From Hyalella azteca (Eukaryota; Arthropoda; Malacostraca; Amphipoda; Hyalellidae), in NCBI RefSeq assembly GCF_000764305.2, contig NW_025935977.1:86402-150401 (forward strand): DNA of 64,000 nt, in the 5' to 3' direction. Positions 1 through 11,200 of this stretch are shown piece after piece (positions within the stretch are counted from its first letter, which is position 1; every line of letters starts with the position of its first letter). Under the pieces are notes generated by a model, which saw only the letters and a list, made by a program, of their open reading frames with translations, was not told where the DNA came from and did not search any database. The position numbers and the translations under genes were made by a program.

Positions 1-338
1 ATTTTTTCAAGCAAATGCTGCGAAGCAAACACTAAGCCTAAACAGCATCGTAATTTACCAGAGATGATCTCGATAGTCCTTTTGCAGAGACAATTTTTTT
101 CAAGCAAACGCTGCGAGGTAAACACTAAGCCAAAGCAGCATCGTAATTTACCAGAGATTATCTCGATAGTCCTTTTGCAGAGACAATTTTTTTTCAAGCA
201 AACGCTACGAGGTAAACACTAAGCCTAAACAGCATCGTAATTTACCAGAGAGTATCTCGATAGTCCTTTTGCAGAGACAATTTTTTTCAAGCAAACGCTG
301 CGAGGTAAACACTAAGCCTAAACAGCATCGTAATTTAC
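1..338. repeat. 93-bp tandem array carrying copies of the SLC34 exon E donor
   Basis: Four donor copies (complement of atttac) lie at 53-58, 146-151, 240-245 and 333-338, spaced 93, 94 and 93 bp. Each unit holds the last ~15 bp of exon E, the GTAAAT donor and ~75 bp of intron containing a T-run and a gcaaacgctgcgag segment. Only the rightmost copy is joined to the full exon. The array runs off the left edge. Confidence 0.9.
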
Positions 339-444
339 CAGAGATGATCTCGACAGTGAGCAGCACGAGCACGGCCAGCCAGTTGAACATGTCGTGCACC
401 GTGGCACCCGCGAACGCCCGACGGAACACGTCTCTGTCGCCCAT
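339..444 (-). CDS. SLC34: SLC34 exon E
   Basis: The exon begins after acceptor gatcacag and ends at donor gtaaat, phase 1. It encodes [20 protein letters not shown] then [15 protein letters not shown]. This is one of the best-conserved SLC34 blocks ([31 protein letters not shown] in vertebrates). The exon's last ~15 bp and its donor are repeated three more times to the left in a 93-bp tandem array. The following exon is outside the window. Confidence 0.95.
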
Positions 445-3400
445 CTGTGATCACCGCCACGGTGGAAATTAGTTTGAAAGGCGACATTCATACGCAAAAT
501 AATGATTTCTTAATCAAAAAATAATTCTGGTTGCACATTTCCTATCTATTTCCTATTTCTAAAATTAGTTTGAAAGGCGACATTCATACGCAAAATAATA
601 ATTTCTTAATCAAAAAATAATTCTGGTTGCACATTTCTTATCTATTTCCTATTTCTATTTGCTTGGTACCTATTTCATATTCCTACCATTTCCTATTCTA
701 ATAATTCTGGTTGCTGCATTTCCTACCTACAAAATAATTCTGGGTGCATACAAAATGGCATAGGTAAGTTAAGATAGAAATCAAGAGCGCGGTGGAATTC
801 ACGCACAAAATAATAAGATCATACCAACGAAATAATTCTAGTTAAAAACGAAATGGCATAAAAAGCACGTGACATGACACGAGTGAGCACAAGGTTATGG
901 AGATTACTTTTAAATGAACGGCATGAGAGTGAAATTGAATTAAATTAATGTAATAAAAATATAATTTCAGTATATTAATTGTAAGAATAGATAGAATAAT
1001 TGTAGCGATAGCAGACCTGGGTGAGGGAGACGATGGTGTTGGTGACGGAGGTACCCACGTTGGACCCCATGATCATGGGCACCGCGGCGGGGACCTTCAG
1101 GACTGACAAGAGGCAAATGTTTAATAATTAATTTGATTAAATGAGTTAATAACACTAATTAATCAAATTAATAAGTTAATTTAAATTATTTAAATACTAC
1201 AATTAATTAAAAAATTATATTAATAAATTAAAGCACTAATTAATAGATATTAATAATACTATTAATAGTTAACTATACACGTTACTAGAAGAATTTCAAT
1301 AAAATATACAAGGTACAATCGCCACACACGGGAAATGATTTCCACCACAAAATCTGTTAATATTTTCTGTTCACATTAGTGAAGGTTTGCGTGCTGACAG
1401 AAGGACGCTGTAACTACCCTGTTCGAGCACGTGTCCACAATATTTATCGTACGGAAAAGAGGGGAGGGACTAAAAACGACTTCCTTAAATCTTTTAGATA
1501 TAATTTTAAAAACGAAAAATTTGAATTTTCTTCATGCTTCGAAAGGAAGTCCAATATAAATTTTATCTAGAACATATGGTTTAACGCCGGGAACAACGAA
1601 ATAAATATGGCCAGAGAAGTTAATGGTTAGTAAATTATTTTTTATAGGTAGGTACTGATAATTTATGATTCATATTCGATGTAAAATTCTAGGGGTAGTA
1701 ACATTCCAATGTAGTAGTATGAGGGTAACGATATTCTCAAACGATATTGTGTAGGTAATAATAGTTATTAATAACATCAAGATATAAAATAAATAATATC
1801 AAATATCATAATTAAATAATATCAAGATATTAAATATTTATATAATATCAAGATATTAAAAAATGTGTGGAATCGTATTTTACAGCCAAGGATTTCCCTA
1901 CAAATATGATATACTTATAACTTATTTCTCACCAGTCCAAATATTTCAGGATTTCTATCCAAAAAGTACGGAATGCAGCACTCACTTCCGGAGTTGACCA
2001 TGGAGACGATGATGGAGGTTGATGTGGACGATGACTGCACCAGCACCGTAACCATGATACCAATCATGAGACCAACAATGGGGTTATTGATGTACTTATT
2101 CTGTAGCACCGCACCTGAAACAAGATTATCCCATGTCACTCATGAATACTTAATGATCCAAGTAGCAGGATCTAATCATGTCACTCATGTCACTCATGAA
2201 CAAAGCACCGCACCTGAAACAAGATTATCCCATGTCACTCATGAATAATTAACAAACTATTATATTGAACTCACCATGTTCACCATGTTTGAACACCCAC
2301 CATACAAGTAGCAGTTTGGATGGAATTAATATTCATAGACGATGTGTATTGAATATACTCTTGCTGGCTCAGGTGACGATCGTGAATAATTAATAAACTA
2401 TTACATTGAACTCACCATGTTTGAACAGTAGCAGTTTGGATGGAATTAGCCATACAAGTAGCAGTTTGGATGGAATTAATATTCATTGACGATGTGAATT
2501 GCATGAATATAATCTTGCGGGCTCAGGTGACGATCGTGAATAATTAATAAACTATTATATTGACCCACCCACCATTATATTGACCCACCCACCATGTTCA
2601 CTCAGGTCAGAGAAACGAGGCAGACTTTGTGCAAATAATGCAGTACTTTTTCTCGTGCGAGGGCCATTTGACCAAATTTGGCCCGACAAAAGAACGTATC
2701 ATTGCTACGTGCAAAAAAAAATGAGACGCTTTTTGGACAATCGAATCCATTAATTTTTTTAATGTGAGTTATGAACACAAGCTTCGGTTAACATGTGTTT
2801 CAATTTCTGATAATATGGTAAGCTTTCTGAATGCTTGGTGATAAACAGCAGCAGGTAAGCAAGCTGAAATTTGCACGAATTATTCATATTCGTGAATTTT
2901 ATTTAGTACATGAAAAGATCCCCACAATTTTACCAGGCGACAGACGGTTCGCAAAAAAACGCTAAACCTACAGCTTGATGATGAAACCGATAACTTAAAT
3001 GGAAGAAACTCTTGTCTCTCAACATGATTATCGATAAAAATATCCAATGATGGATAGACTTGGTGAAATTTCGCATTTGTATAAAAGGCGCGGTGAACAT
3101 AAAACCTTACACGTGACTCAAAACCCGCGAAATTTCGACATTCACTGATCGTTCAGTTGTCAAAAAAAAATTTTACTGATAACAGATTCAACGATTGACG
3201 GAATTCGTTAATTTACGAAATACAAAAATGAATATTTAGAGTTTAGCATCATAAATTAAAGACATAACTTGAATGCATAAAGCAATTCAAAAAAACGTTT
3301 ACTTAGAGACGATTTAACCATGTGAGAGATTGATTTTACTCAGTAAACGTAGAATTTTTCGTATAAATTGATAAATTACCCGTGGTTTTGCCAGCAAGGA

Positions 3401-4526
3401 GTCGAAACGAAGTGGACAAGAAGTTCAGCGAGCAGATGAAGAAGTAGAGCAGCCCGAACACCATCACCAACTTCATCATCACCACGCACACTGATAACAT
3501 CTTACGGCCCACGGGTAAATCTGAAACAGATAAAGGTAATAATTCGGAAACTCTAATGATGATTATGTTTATGCCTCACCTCTCAATTGACTTGGTAAAA
3601 TAATTTAATAACATGTATTCAATTTTATCTAAAAGGTTTAATAAGTTGTTAATAATAATGATTTATAACATAATTAGCAAAAAAAGTAATTTAAAAAGTA
3701 CCTATTAATGAATATATTATATTAAATTGATATTTATTCGAATTTAAATAAATAAATTTAAAAATTAAAGTGGGAGGGCGGTGATCACAAATGAGAAAGA
3801 CGTTTCATAAACGTACAGCCGCTCACTGTAGCGAATTGACTGTATAAATGTTTGTTTATAGATTATCCTGCCTACCATAGTTATACCAGAGCAAATAGAT
3901 CAATTATACCAACTGTCGATTATACGGGGACCCAGAGGTTACAGTTCAGAGAACCAACATTAAAGCTTTGAGTAGTGGGTTCGATCCCAGCTACCTGTGA
4001 CAATTTTGGTCAAAATCGGGAAGGTTGCCGGGCGGATAAACACAGCAAAATTGGAGCACTGAGTTGCATGTTCGAGACTCGCAAAAAGCTATGAAAAAAT
4101 TGCGACGTTCAGAATCAGCGGCAGGTCAGCATCAAAATCGGGAAGGTTGCCGGGCGGATAAACACAACAAAATTGGAGCACTGAGTTTCATGTTCGAAAC
4201 TCGCAACAAGCTATGAAAATCTTGCGATGTTCAGAATCAGCGGCAGTTTAGCAGACATCGCTATATATTTATATTATTTTATTTATTGTATATATATATA
4301 ATATGATATATTATATTTATAATATTGTGCCCGACGTACGTTTCCATGCACTAGAGTCCTGTGTCTCCTGTAGAGGGGCGATGGCCCAGGGATCGTGGGG
4401 CTGCTCTTCCTGAGGGGACACGGTCAGCGTGGTGGGGTAGTTGCTGCTGGGGCGCGCGGACAGCTGCACCTCCCCAGAACCTCCGTAGAACCCCAAGTTC
4501 GATTCCCCAACCACAGCAAGTTGCCC
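339..4526 (-). CDS. SLC34: SLC34-type sodium-dependent phosphate cotransporter, N-terminal half (partial gene)
   Basis: Five minus-strand exons (4340-4526, 3380-3520, 1986-2114, 1017-1102, 339-444) join in phase with GT-AG introns. They encode the N-terminal half of a NaPi-II cotransporter, a plasma-membrane protein that imports inorganic phosphate with Na+. The order of landmarks matches the family: a cytoplasmic DPW motif, a first membrane helix with [10 protein letters not shown], the first QSSST signature ([13 protein letters not shown]), the [13 protein letters not shown] stretch, then [21 protein letters not shown]. The C-terminal half, with the second QSSS repeat, would lie left of position 1. 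The most upstream exon seen starts at an acceptor (tttcag), so the initiator exon is elsewhere, perhaps in the 5-34 kb region. I cannot tell which SLC34 paralogue this is. Identity is confident from several family-specific motifs in the correct order. Confidence 0.93.
1017..1102 (-). CDS. SLC34: SLC34 exon D
   Basis: The 86-bp exon lies between acceptor cttgtcag and donor gtctgc. It encodes [19 protein letters not shown] then TIVSLTQ, which matches the conserved RAAIPIIMGANIGTSITNTIVALMQ stretch that follows the first QSSS repeat. Phase 1 in and phase 0 out agree with both neighbours. Confidence 0.94.
1986..2114 (-). CDS. SLC34: SLC34 exon C (first QSSS repeat)
   Basis: The exon lies between acceptor gtttcag and donor gtgagt. 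It encodes [18 protein letters not shown] followed by [17 protein letters not shown], the diagnostic first QSSS re-entrant repeat that forms half of the substrate and Na+ site in SLC34 proteins. The first 10 bp of the exon and its acceptor are duplicated in the intron, with a second copy around 2204-2246. Confidence 0.95.
2105..2246. repeat. Duplicated acceptor of SLC34 exon C
   Basis: The ~42-bp segment beginning agcaccgcacctgaaac occurs at 2105 and again at 2204 (offset 99). It contains the first ten bases of exon C, its AG acceptor and ~30 bp of upstream intron. A short tcactcatg repeat lies between the copies. Confidence 0.88.
2230..2600. repeat. Intronic tandem repeat, ~150-bp and shorter units
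   Basis: Segments such as gtgaataattaataaacta, aactcaccatgtt and agtagcagtttggatggaat recur two to four times between 2230 and 2600. This is a degenerate tandem array in the intron between SLC34 exons B and C. Confidence 0.75.
3380..3520 (-). CDS. SLC34: SLC34 exon B (first transmembrane helix)
   Basis: The exon lies between acceptor gtttcag and donor gtaatt, phase 1 to phase 1. It encodes a basic patch (PVGRKML) and a hydrophobic helix containing [20 protein letters not shown], which matches the family's LYFFVCSLDxLSSAFQL. It ends in GKTTG, equivalent to the GGKxAG turn. Confidence 0.92.
3935..4260 (+). repeat. tRNA-derived SINE copy with an internal 122-bp duplication
   Basis: The element has a tRNA-like head with a Pol III B box (GGTTCGATCCC, 3978-3988). 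Its body reads tcaaaatcgggaaggttgcc, then tggagcactgagttgc and a gttcagaatcagcggca tail. The body occurs twice, at about 4011 and 4133. A related element lies at 30395-30650. It sits in the intron between SLC34 exons A and B. Confidence 0.72.
4340..4526 (-). CDS. SLC34: SLC34 exon A (cytoplasmic N-terminus)
   Basis: The exon starts after acceptor tgtttcag and ends at donor gtacgt, phase 1. It encodes a polar cytoplasmic tail ending in [16 protein letters not shown], which parallels the DDPWNLPTLQ segment of vertebrate NaPi-IIb just before the first helix. An in-frame ATG lies just upstream (4535), but it overlaps the acceptor, so an upstream exon is more likely than a start here. Confidence 0.8.
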
Positions 4527-7500
4527 CTGAAACAAAAGATTTTAATAATTGTTATTAATAATAATTTGTATTATTATTATTTCTACGCAAAGCCAGTAAT
4601 TTAATAACTTCATTGGATTATGGAAATAAGGGAGAAAGAATGTTATTTTATAAGTAAGTTCTCGCAAATCATCCAAAAAGTTTAGATGATCTCACATAAC
4701 ATAAGCCGAGTAATAATTATATATAATTAATTCCAAGAAATTTATTTTTGTTCAGAAATCCTACTGTAATCTTTATAATATTACATATAAAAAAGCTTTT
4801 ACTATAATGATCTTATACAAACTATTCCGTCAAGAAAAGTGACATAGTTACTGAAGTCGAAGACGCGAAAATAAATAAATTTAAAACACAAAATGCAATT
4901 GTTAGAGTTTACGATATTTTGAAAACTCTATAGGATATCAGCGTCCTATATTTATTCAGATTGCGATGTTGCGGCAATCTCGTAAAAATTAACAAAAAAA
5001 CTGCACAAGTTGCTGACCCGTTTATACCTCCATCATTAATTCTGAGGACTACAACTATTCCATTGTTAGAGATTTGTGGCCAAAAAAAAACAAGATATTG
5101 GCATCAGATGGCAATGTAGTTATACATGTTTGTGATAAATTTCTGAGAACTTGATTCTTCTTGAATTTTGCTTACCATTTCGATAACTTTATCTTGTATG
5201 TAAAGGTTTAGCACTCACGCCTGACTTCATAAGATTATTTAAAAAAGGCCTCCCACACTCACCATTCCAACAAAAAGGAATTAATTTTATTAATTAAAAA
5301 CAGGGAATGGTTTCATGTCAATGATCAGGGCCCCGACCTTAACGCTTCTGATGGTGGCCATAAGATAATTATTAAGGTTCATAAGATCATCATTGGTCAC
5401 TTCATGCATCAGTTCTCATGAATTTGCGTATTATAATTATTGGGTATCCTAGTGTAGCTATTAGTGCTACCTTGGCCTTTAAGAACGACCTGAAGTTACT
5501 CTGCGGGTCACAGCTTCTGCACAATCTAAGTGAAGGTGGCCCGCATTTTCGATCTACTTTTTCGCCCTTTACCCATCTGTGCATGTCTATAAATAAATCC
5601 AGGTCGCGAGCCCGCAATCGAAAAAAATATGTTGCATATGCCACAAATATTTGTAAATATTTTTTTAAATATTTATTTTATTTCAAGAAGTTCTTGTAAA
5701 CAAATATTTTTTAATATTTATTCTTTATGTCAAGAACTAAAAGTTTTTCAAAACGATTACGGTACTAACCAGGAATAAAATGAAATTGTATATGACTCAT
5801 TTATGAACTAAAATAAACATGGCTTGCTTCATTTATTCGTTGAAAAGAGGAGGCTAACGTGAATCAATATTTCAACACAAAAAAATATTCACTGCGTATA
5901 AGAGAAACCAATACACGATACTTTTTCATTTAAATTCTAAATCATCTGTAATCTAAGTAATTTGTTCAATAACATTCAATAAAAAATATTGTTGAAAACA
6001 GAATGAATGTCACGCATGACGCATAGTACGTGGACTGATTGCAAACAAGCACCCAAACGTCAACATTCCCATTAGTATTAACCTTTAGAATACTGCAAGC
6101 TTTCACATGTAAGAAAGCAGAGTTTTACCAATTAAAAATTAATTATCTTCTCTTTATCCAACCGCAATTTACAAAATCATTTAAAACGCAATAATCATGG
6201 CATTGCAGACTCACAATCAGGCAGTCACGGGCCATCGTGCGATACGCCTGAGACTTAAAGCAATTGAGCTGCTACATCGCACGCACTTAACGCAAGTTAA
6301 TAACATTGCCTAATTCATGCAAATTGCCGGAAGTTTCTGTCTTATTTGCATAGCGTAGAAACGCTTTACAGAAGCGATACCGAGGAACTTAAAATTATTA
6401 ACGATCTTAATCCTCTTGCGACGGCAGCAGGTTTTTAGGAGCAGAGTTAACCTTTACCGAAGAAACCTTAACACGAGCAATCGACACACCCCTGGAATGT
6501 ACTTCTTATTTGATAGCATTCTTTTCTTCCTTTAGTACTCTCACTAAAACTCGTGATGAGTATGTGTAAACGTCTCATCATCCACACAGTTAGGTCAACT
6601 AAGGCATGGATGTTGAATATTACATTCAAGTGGTCGAGCATCCATGAGTACTTGAATATAATTTGAATCATGAAGACATAATTTGAATCATGAAGACATC
6701 AACATGCAGGAGGTTGCCCAAACAGCACTTCATTTGGTATTCAACTAAGCTCTCTCTTTTGGACGCCTACATAGAAATTAGCCGAGCAAATAGTGGGTTT
6801 CAAGATTGTGTTTAAGCACCTAAGATATTTGAAAGGAAAATGACTTTAATGATTTCGTATTTAAAAAAAATGAAGCAGCTGAATTTCACCAGGCAACTCG
6901 TGTGCAGAAGGAAAAATCAAGGAACAAAATGAAAATTAAAATATAAAAATGAAGGAAATCTCGAACTAGATAATTGCTTCTCTTTAGGTTTGACAGTTTC
7001 TTACAATAAGTCTACAGTTTTATCCAATACATGGCTTTCCTGCAGAGAGAGAAGAATGCAACGTCAAGTCGGATGGTTTAAAAAACAAAGCTCAGTTACA
7101 GTACACACACCGTCAACACTCCGTGCCTTTCCAGTTAAAATATATGGTAATTGTAAACGAAATTCGTGGAATAATCATACAAAAATATAATAACATACCT
7201 TCAAGATTCATAGAAAACCAGTACCTCGGTGATGGAAAACTAATATTTGTGTGAATGCTTGACAAACAAGAAAGTTTAAAGTTCATCAACTTCAACACTT
7301 GGTCAACCGAAATGTTGACCTACGATGACCTACGATCAGGTCAAGCATTGCAACTGCAAGAGTCTCAATATATCTCGACGCGTTTAATGAAATGCAGAAA
7401 TGCAAGCGGTGGGAGACATATATATTATATATAAATTTTGAATGTCAAGCGTCACACTAGCGAATACAACTATTTGTTCAGTGGCCAATTTATAAAAAAA

Positions 7501-8069
7501 ATCACCGGGATATAAAATTGTTATTTATAAACCTAGAGCTCGAAATTAGTATTTCACAAGGATGTCGCAGACGTATAAATTGTTTCGTCTCAGATACTGA
7601 ATAAAATAAGGAAATACTTCGATGCGAGTTCACAAACCTAACATACACGCAAATTAAATGGTCTTGCCGGTTAAAAAAAATTTTCTTTTTATATAACTGA
7701 AGCAAATTTGCTGCACCCATTCTACATGCAACTGACACTAAAGTAAACGCGACAATGGATGCAAACGATAATAACGCATTAACCACCTAACTATCTGCTA
7801 TTCAGCGTTCTGATGCAGGGTCATTACTAGTCAAATTCTTAACATCTTGAAATTTATTTCCATCCTTAAAAGCATCCTCAACAACGTGAAGATTATTTCC
7901 ATCTTTCGATGCATCACATTTCCCTAGCTCGGCAAAATTTCCGGCGTCTCCGAACATTTGGCATGAGGTTATTTCACGTTCACAGGCCACGTGTCCTCAA
8001 TGAATCGGCCGATGGCAGTTTTGCGTGTTTAATTACACCCTTATGACCTTATGATGAGTTCGGGACTTC
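4527..8069. other. AT-rich region upstream of the visible SLC34 exons; no gene recognised
   Basis: I find no exon with convincing homology here on either strand. A 19-bp direct repeat (taatttgaatcatgaagac) lies near 6658-6699. The open frames are short and AT-driven. A minus-strand frame at 7802-7990 is open for about 60 codons and contains a weak internal repeat (KDGNN / KDGNK), but I could not assign it. Confidence 0.5.
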
Positions 8070-8240
8070 CTAGTCCCCGGTCACGCTGATGCGCCGCCTT
8101 CGTCGTCCTCCGGCCGTCTCCGAGTCGTCGTCGGATGTAACGTTGGACGTGTTCCGTCTATTTGCCCTCCTTTGGGCCAGAAGGTCACCCAGTCCATACC
8201 AAGAAGCGGTACAATAATCCCTTTTCTTCTTCAACGTACG
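8070..8240 (-). CDS. Candidate terminal exon with a PKA-inhibitor-like motif
   Basis: This GC-rich island in AT-rich sequence is open on the minus strand from a stop at 8241-8243 to TAG at 8070-8072. The frame contains WYGLGDLLAQRRANRRNTS, then an acidic SDDDSET patch and a basic tail RRRRRISVTGD. The spacing D-(L)(L)-A-x-x-R-x-x-R-R-N matches the PKI pseudosubstrate region (DFIASGRTGRRNA). However, the Ala that blocks phosphorylation is Thr here, which makes it a substrate-like RRNT site, and RRIS near the end is another possible PKA site. No strong splice acceptor is visible upstream. The plus strand is also open over part of the island, so coding status is uncertain. Confidence 0.28.
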   Translation of the reverse strand, partial: RTLKKKRDYCTASWYGLGDLLAQRRANRRNTSNVTSDDDSETAGGRRRRRISVTGD

Positions 8241-8243
8241 TTA

Positions 8244-11200
8244 ATGATGGTAACCTTCATCTAATTTTCTAATGCAATATCCACGACTAAATTGTCCATC
8301 AGACTACATTTTCGTCCATTAGGGCACTGGAAGAATTAATTTTTATTCCTGTGTAAGCTATCCAGCCAAGGCCAAGGTTCGATCATGGCCGGTGAATAAT
8401 GAATGATTCACGGAAGTGCAGGCGACTGTCAACAAAGACACTAATGGAGCAAAAGTACCCTTTTAAAAACGGCCTTCGTGCCTCTTTCCCAACCCTCCCG
8501 CACGGTTATTTATTACTTTATTACTCATGGAAGCCTCTGGCATTATCATTGTACTAACCATCACTGGCAACTCCGGGTGTCATAAACAATACAATTGCAG
8601 AAAGGTAAACTATAATTAGACCTTATTGAGAACCAACGCATTAACTTACACGTCATGGCTCCAACTCCTCAAGATAAATTTTACGCTAATAACCTATGGT
8701 TTCTTTTGCAATTATACTGCCGGCAACTTAATTAAAGCCATCGTCTTGACGTTCAATCCCACGCCAGTGAACAACTCTATTATGGCGAAGTAAAGTACCT
8801 ACGTAAGGAAATTATTACGTATAAGAAAGAATTGACTACAAACTTCCATTGACTGCACATCGATTGTACTCGATTGTAGTCATAGGCAACGGCATGAAAG
8901 TCCACGTGCTATCGAGCTGATGTCATTTGATTGCAGGCTACTGCTAGTTTAAAAGAATAATCAAATACAGGGTTACGCTACAAGATAATTGCCATTGTTC
9001 GGATTGAGAATCGATTTTATTAGCAATGTCTTTTCATGGGTGTCGTGAATTTAAGCCAAATGATTATTCTCAAGTGGCGCACAGTTCAGTAGTTAAGCAA
9101 ACTTGATCAATGATGCATCGATCAGATAAATTCCGTTACCGAGGCATGTACCAGCTACCCACTTTGGACCACTGTTTTTTAACACAGTATAACGCACAGT
9201 AAACGCCATCATTAATAGTAAAAAATCTTTTACTGTTCCAGTTGAACGTTTACTATAAAGAATATTCACAGCCTAATTTTCATAGACTTGACAAATTATA
9301 TTATGAAGAACAAGATACAACAAAAATACTAAAACCCGCAATATTCCTTGGTGGGATTAAAATTATTTCGTGTCTTCGCGTCCACACGAGAGAAATGTCA
9401 GTCTAGAAATTAAGTAAATAGGATAAATATTTCATATAATATCCTTTCCAAGCATACTGAGTAATATTTTGCTTAAGATAATGTAAGCGCGCAAAACAAT
9501 CAAAATAAGCTAAAAATTTCTTATTTCAACATTTTCTCTTACAGAAACTCAGTAGAGTAAAAAAACCTGTACGGTGTAGCATAGGGGGGATCGAGGGGGG
9601 GCAGACTTCATTACTATCAGACAAAATGCCCATCATATCTGAACAACTTATTTTTCACCTAAAAAAACAAATCCCATACAACGAAACGATAGAAAATTAC
9701 AAAAATTCTAAAAATAGTGTTCCCAAGAACTTAAGGAAAGACTATTTAGAATGAGACAAGCACTAAAATTAGTCACGACTCGGTCTGTGGCAAGCAGCTC
9801 CACGTTTTTATCGTGATCATAAAACTGAAGACGGACAATCTTCCAAGGACGTGAAAGGAACTTTATATTTCTTCAACAATAATCTTCTTTAATCTTCTTG
9901 ATATTTTTTCAGCAGACTTGATATTTCCTTAGAACAAAGCCTCTATATACGTTTCTGTCTTTGTTTACTTCTTCCATACCTTAACCTCGTGTAAACGCGT
10001 CGAAAATACGTAAATGATTAAACAAATTATTAAAATGATGTATAATTATATGCCTGATTACATAACACAAAAACAATTATATGATAGGATTGTAACGCTG
10101 CTTGGTGACAATATTTTTATTTGATCATATAAATAGTAATTTATTTAATTTACGCACACGCATTGTTAATTAAACTTCCTCTAAAACAAATATTGTTCGT
10201 ATTTGCGAAAAAAAATAATAAAACGTACAATAAATAAAATGACTCAGTACGAAACTAATTTTTCCTCCACACAATATAAGTATCTTATTCTAAAATAAAC
10301 GATAGTTTGGCGATTCTTTGCTTTACGGTGAACAAATGTTCCATGGCAAAATGGCATCACGGCGTTCTATTTCGTTGTCTTCCGACAACATATAAGTGAT
10401 ATAACTCGTATCAAGACTTCTCCATACGAATAGCATTGCTCAACGGTTGACTTATCCGTAAACAAAGAGTCGACTCTATCTACTAAACTGCAGACATAAG
10501 ATTGATGGCCTGTACGTACAAAAAACATTGACTATGGTTAATGTTACCATGGACAAAAGAGGTAACGCATAAAACCAGCAATTAATATCTCAGGGAAGAG
10601 ACGATGTCCACTGATGTATCCTCGTGATCGAAGGACAAGTGTCGTGATGCCGCTAACCGCCCCAACACAAAGCCGAAGTTTTTTTTTAGATAAAACTGGA
10701 GGCTCGAAACGCCCGGCATGCGGAATTCGTGGGAAGACAACACTGAGTATTTGTAGAGAGATGGATGCTTAGCAACCTGCAGAGGCCGTACTATCAAAAC
10801 TCGCTTCAGTACAAGAAGCAGTCACAGTACACGTAGACGCCGATTTCTTGTCTGTGATTGGCCTGCTTAGCTTGCATAGCATCAGTGATTGGTTGACGAA
10901 GTTACGAATAGTAGTTACTCAACTATTTTCGATAGTACGACCTCTGGCCGGGCTGCCGTTGTGATCAGGTCGAAATTTTCAATTTTATAGTCCATGGCAT
11001 ATTTAAACCACACATTCAACGGGTGTTGAAGGAAAACCTCGAAGATCACTCACATTAAAATAGAATAGAATAGAAGTGTCGGCGTTGAAGAAATAGGCCC
11101 ATAGGAATTCACATTGTTTCATCATAAATCTTTAATGTATATGTCATGATAGTGCAAAACAAGTCCAAGCACAAACATTGCGCAAAAATGCATTTTCAAA

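Noticed and set aside
4535..4535. SLC34 start at the ATG just before exon A
   Set aside because: The ATG overlaps a strong tgtttcag acceptor; an upstream exon is more likely.
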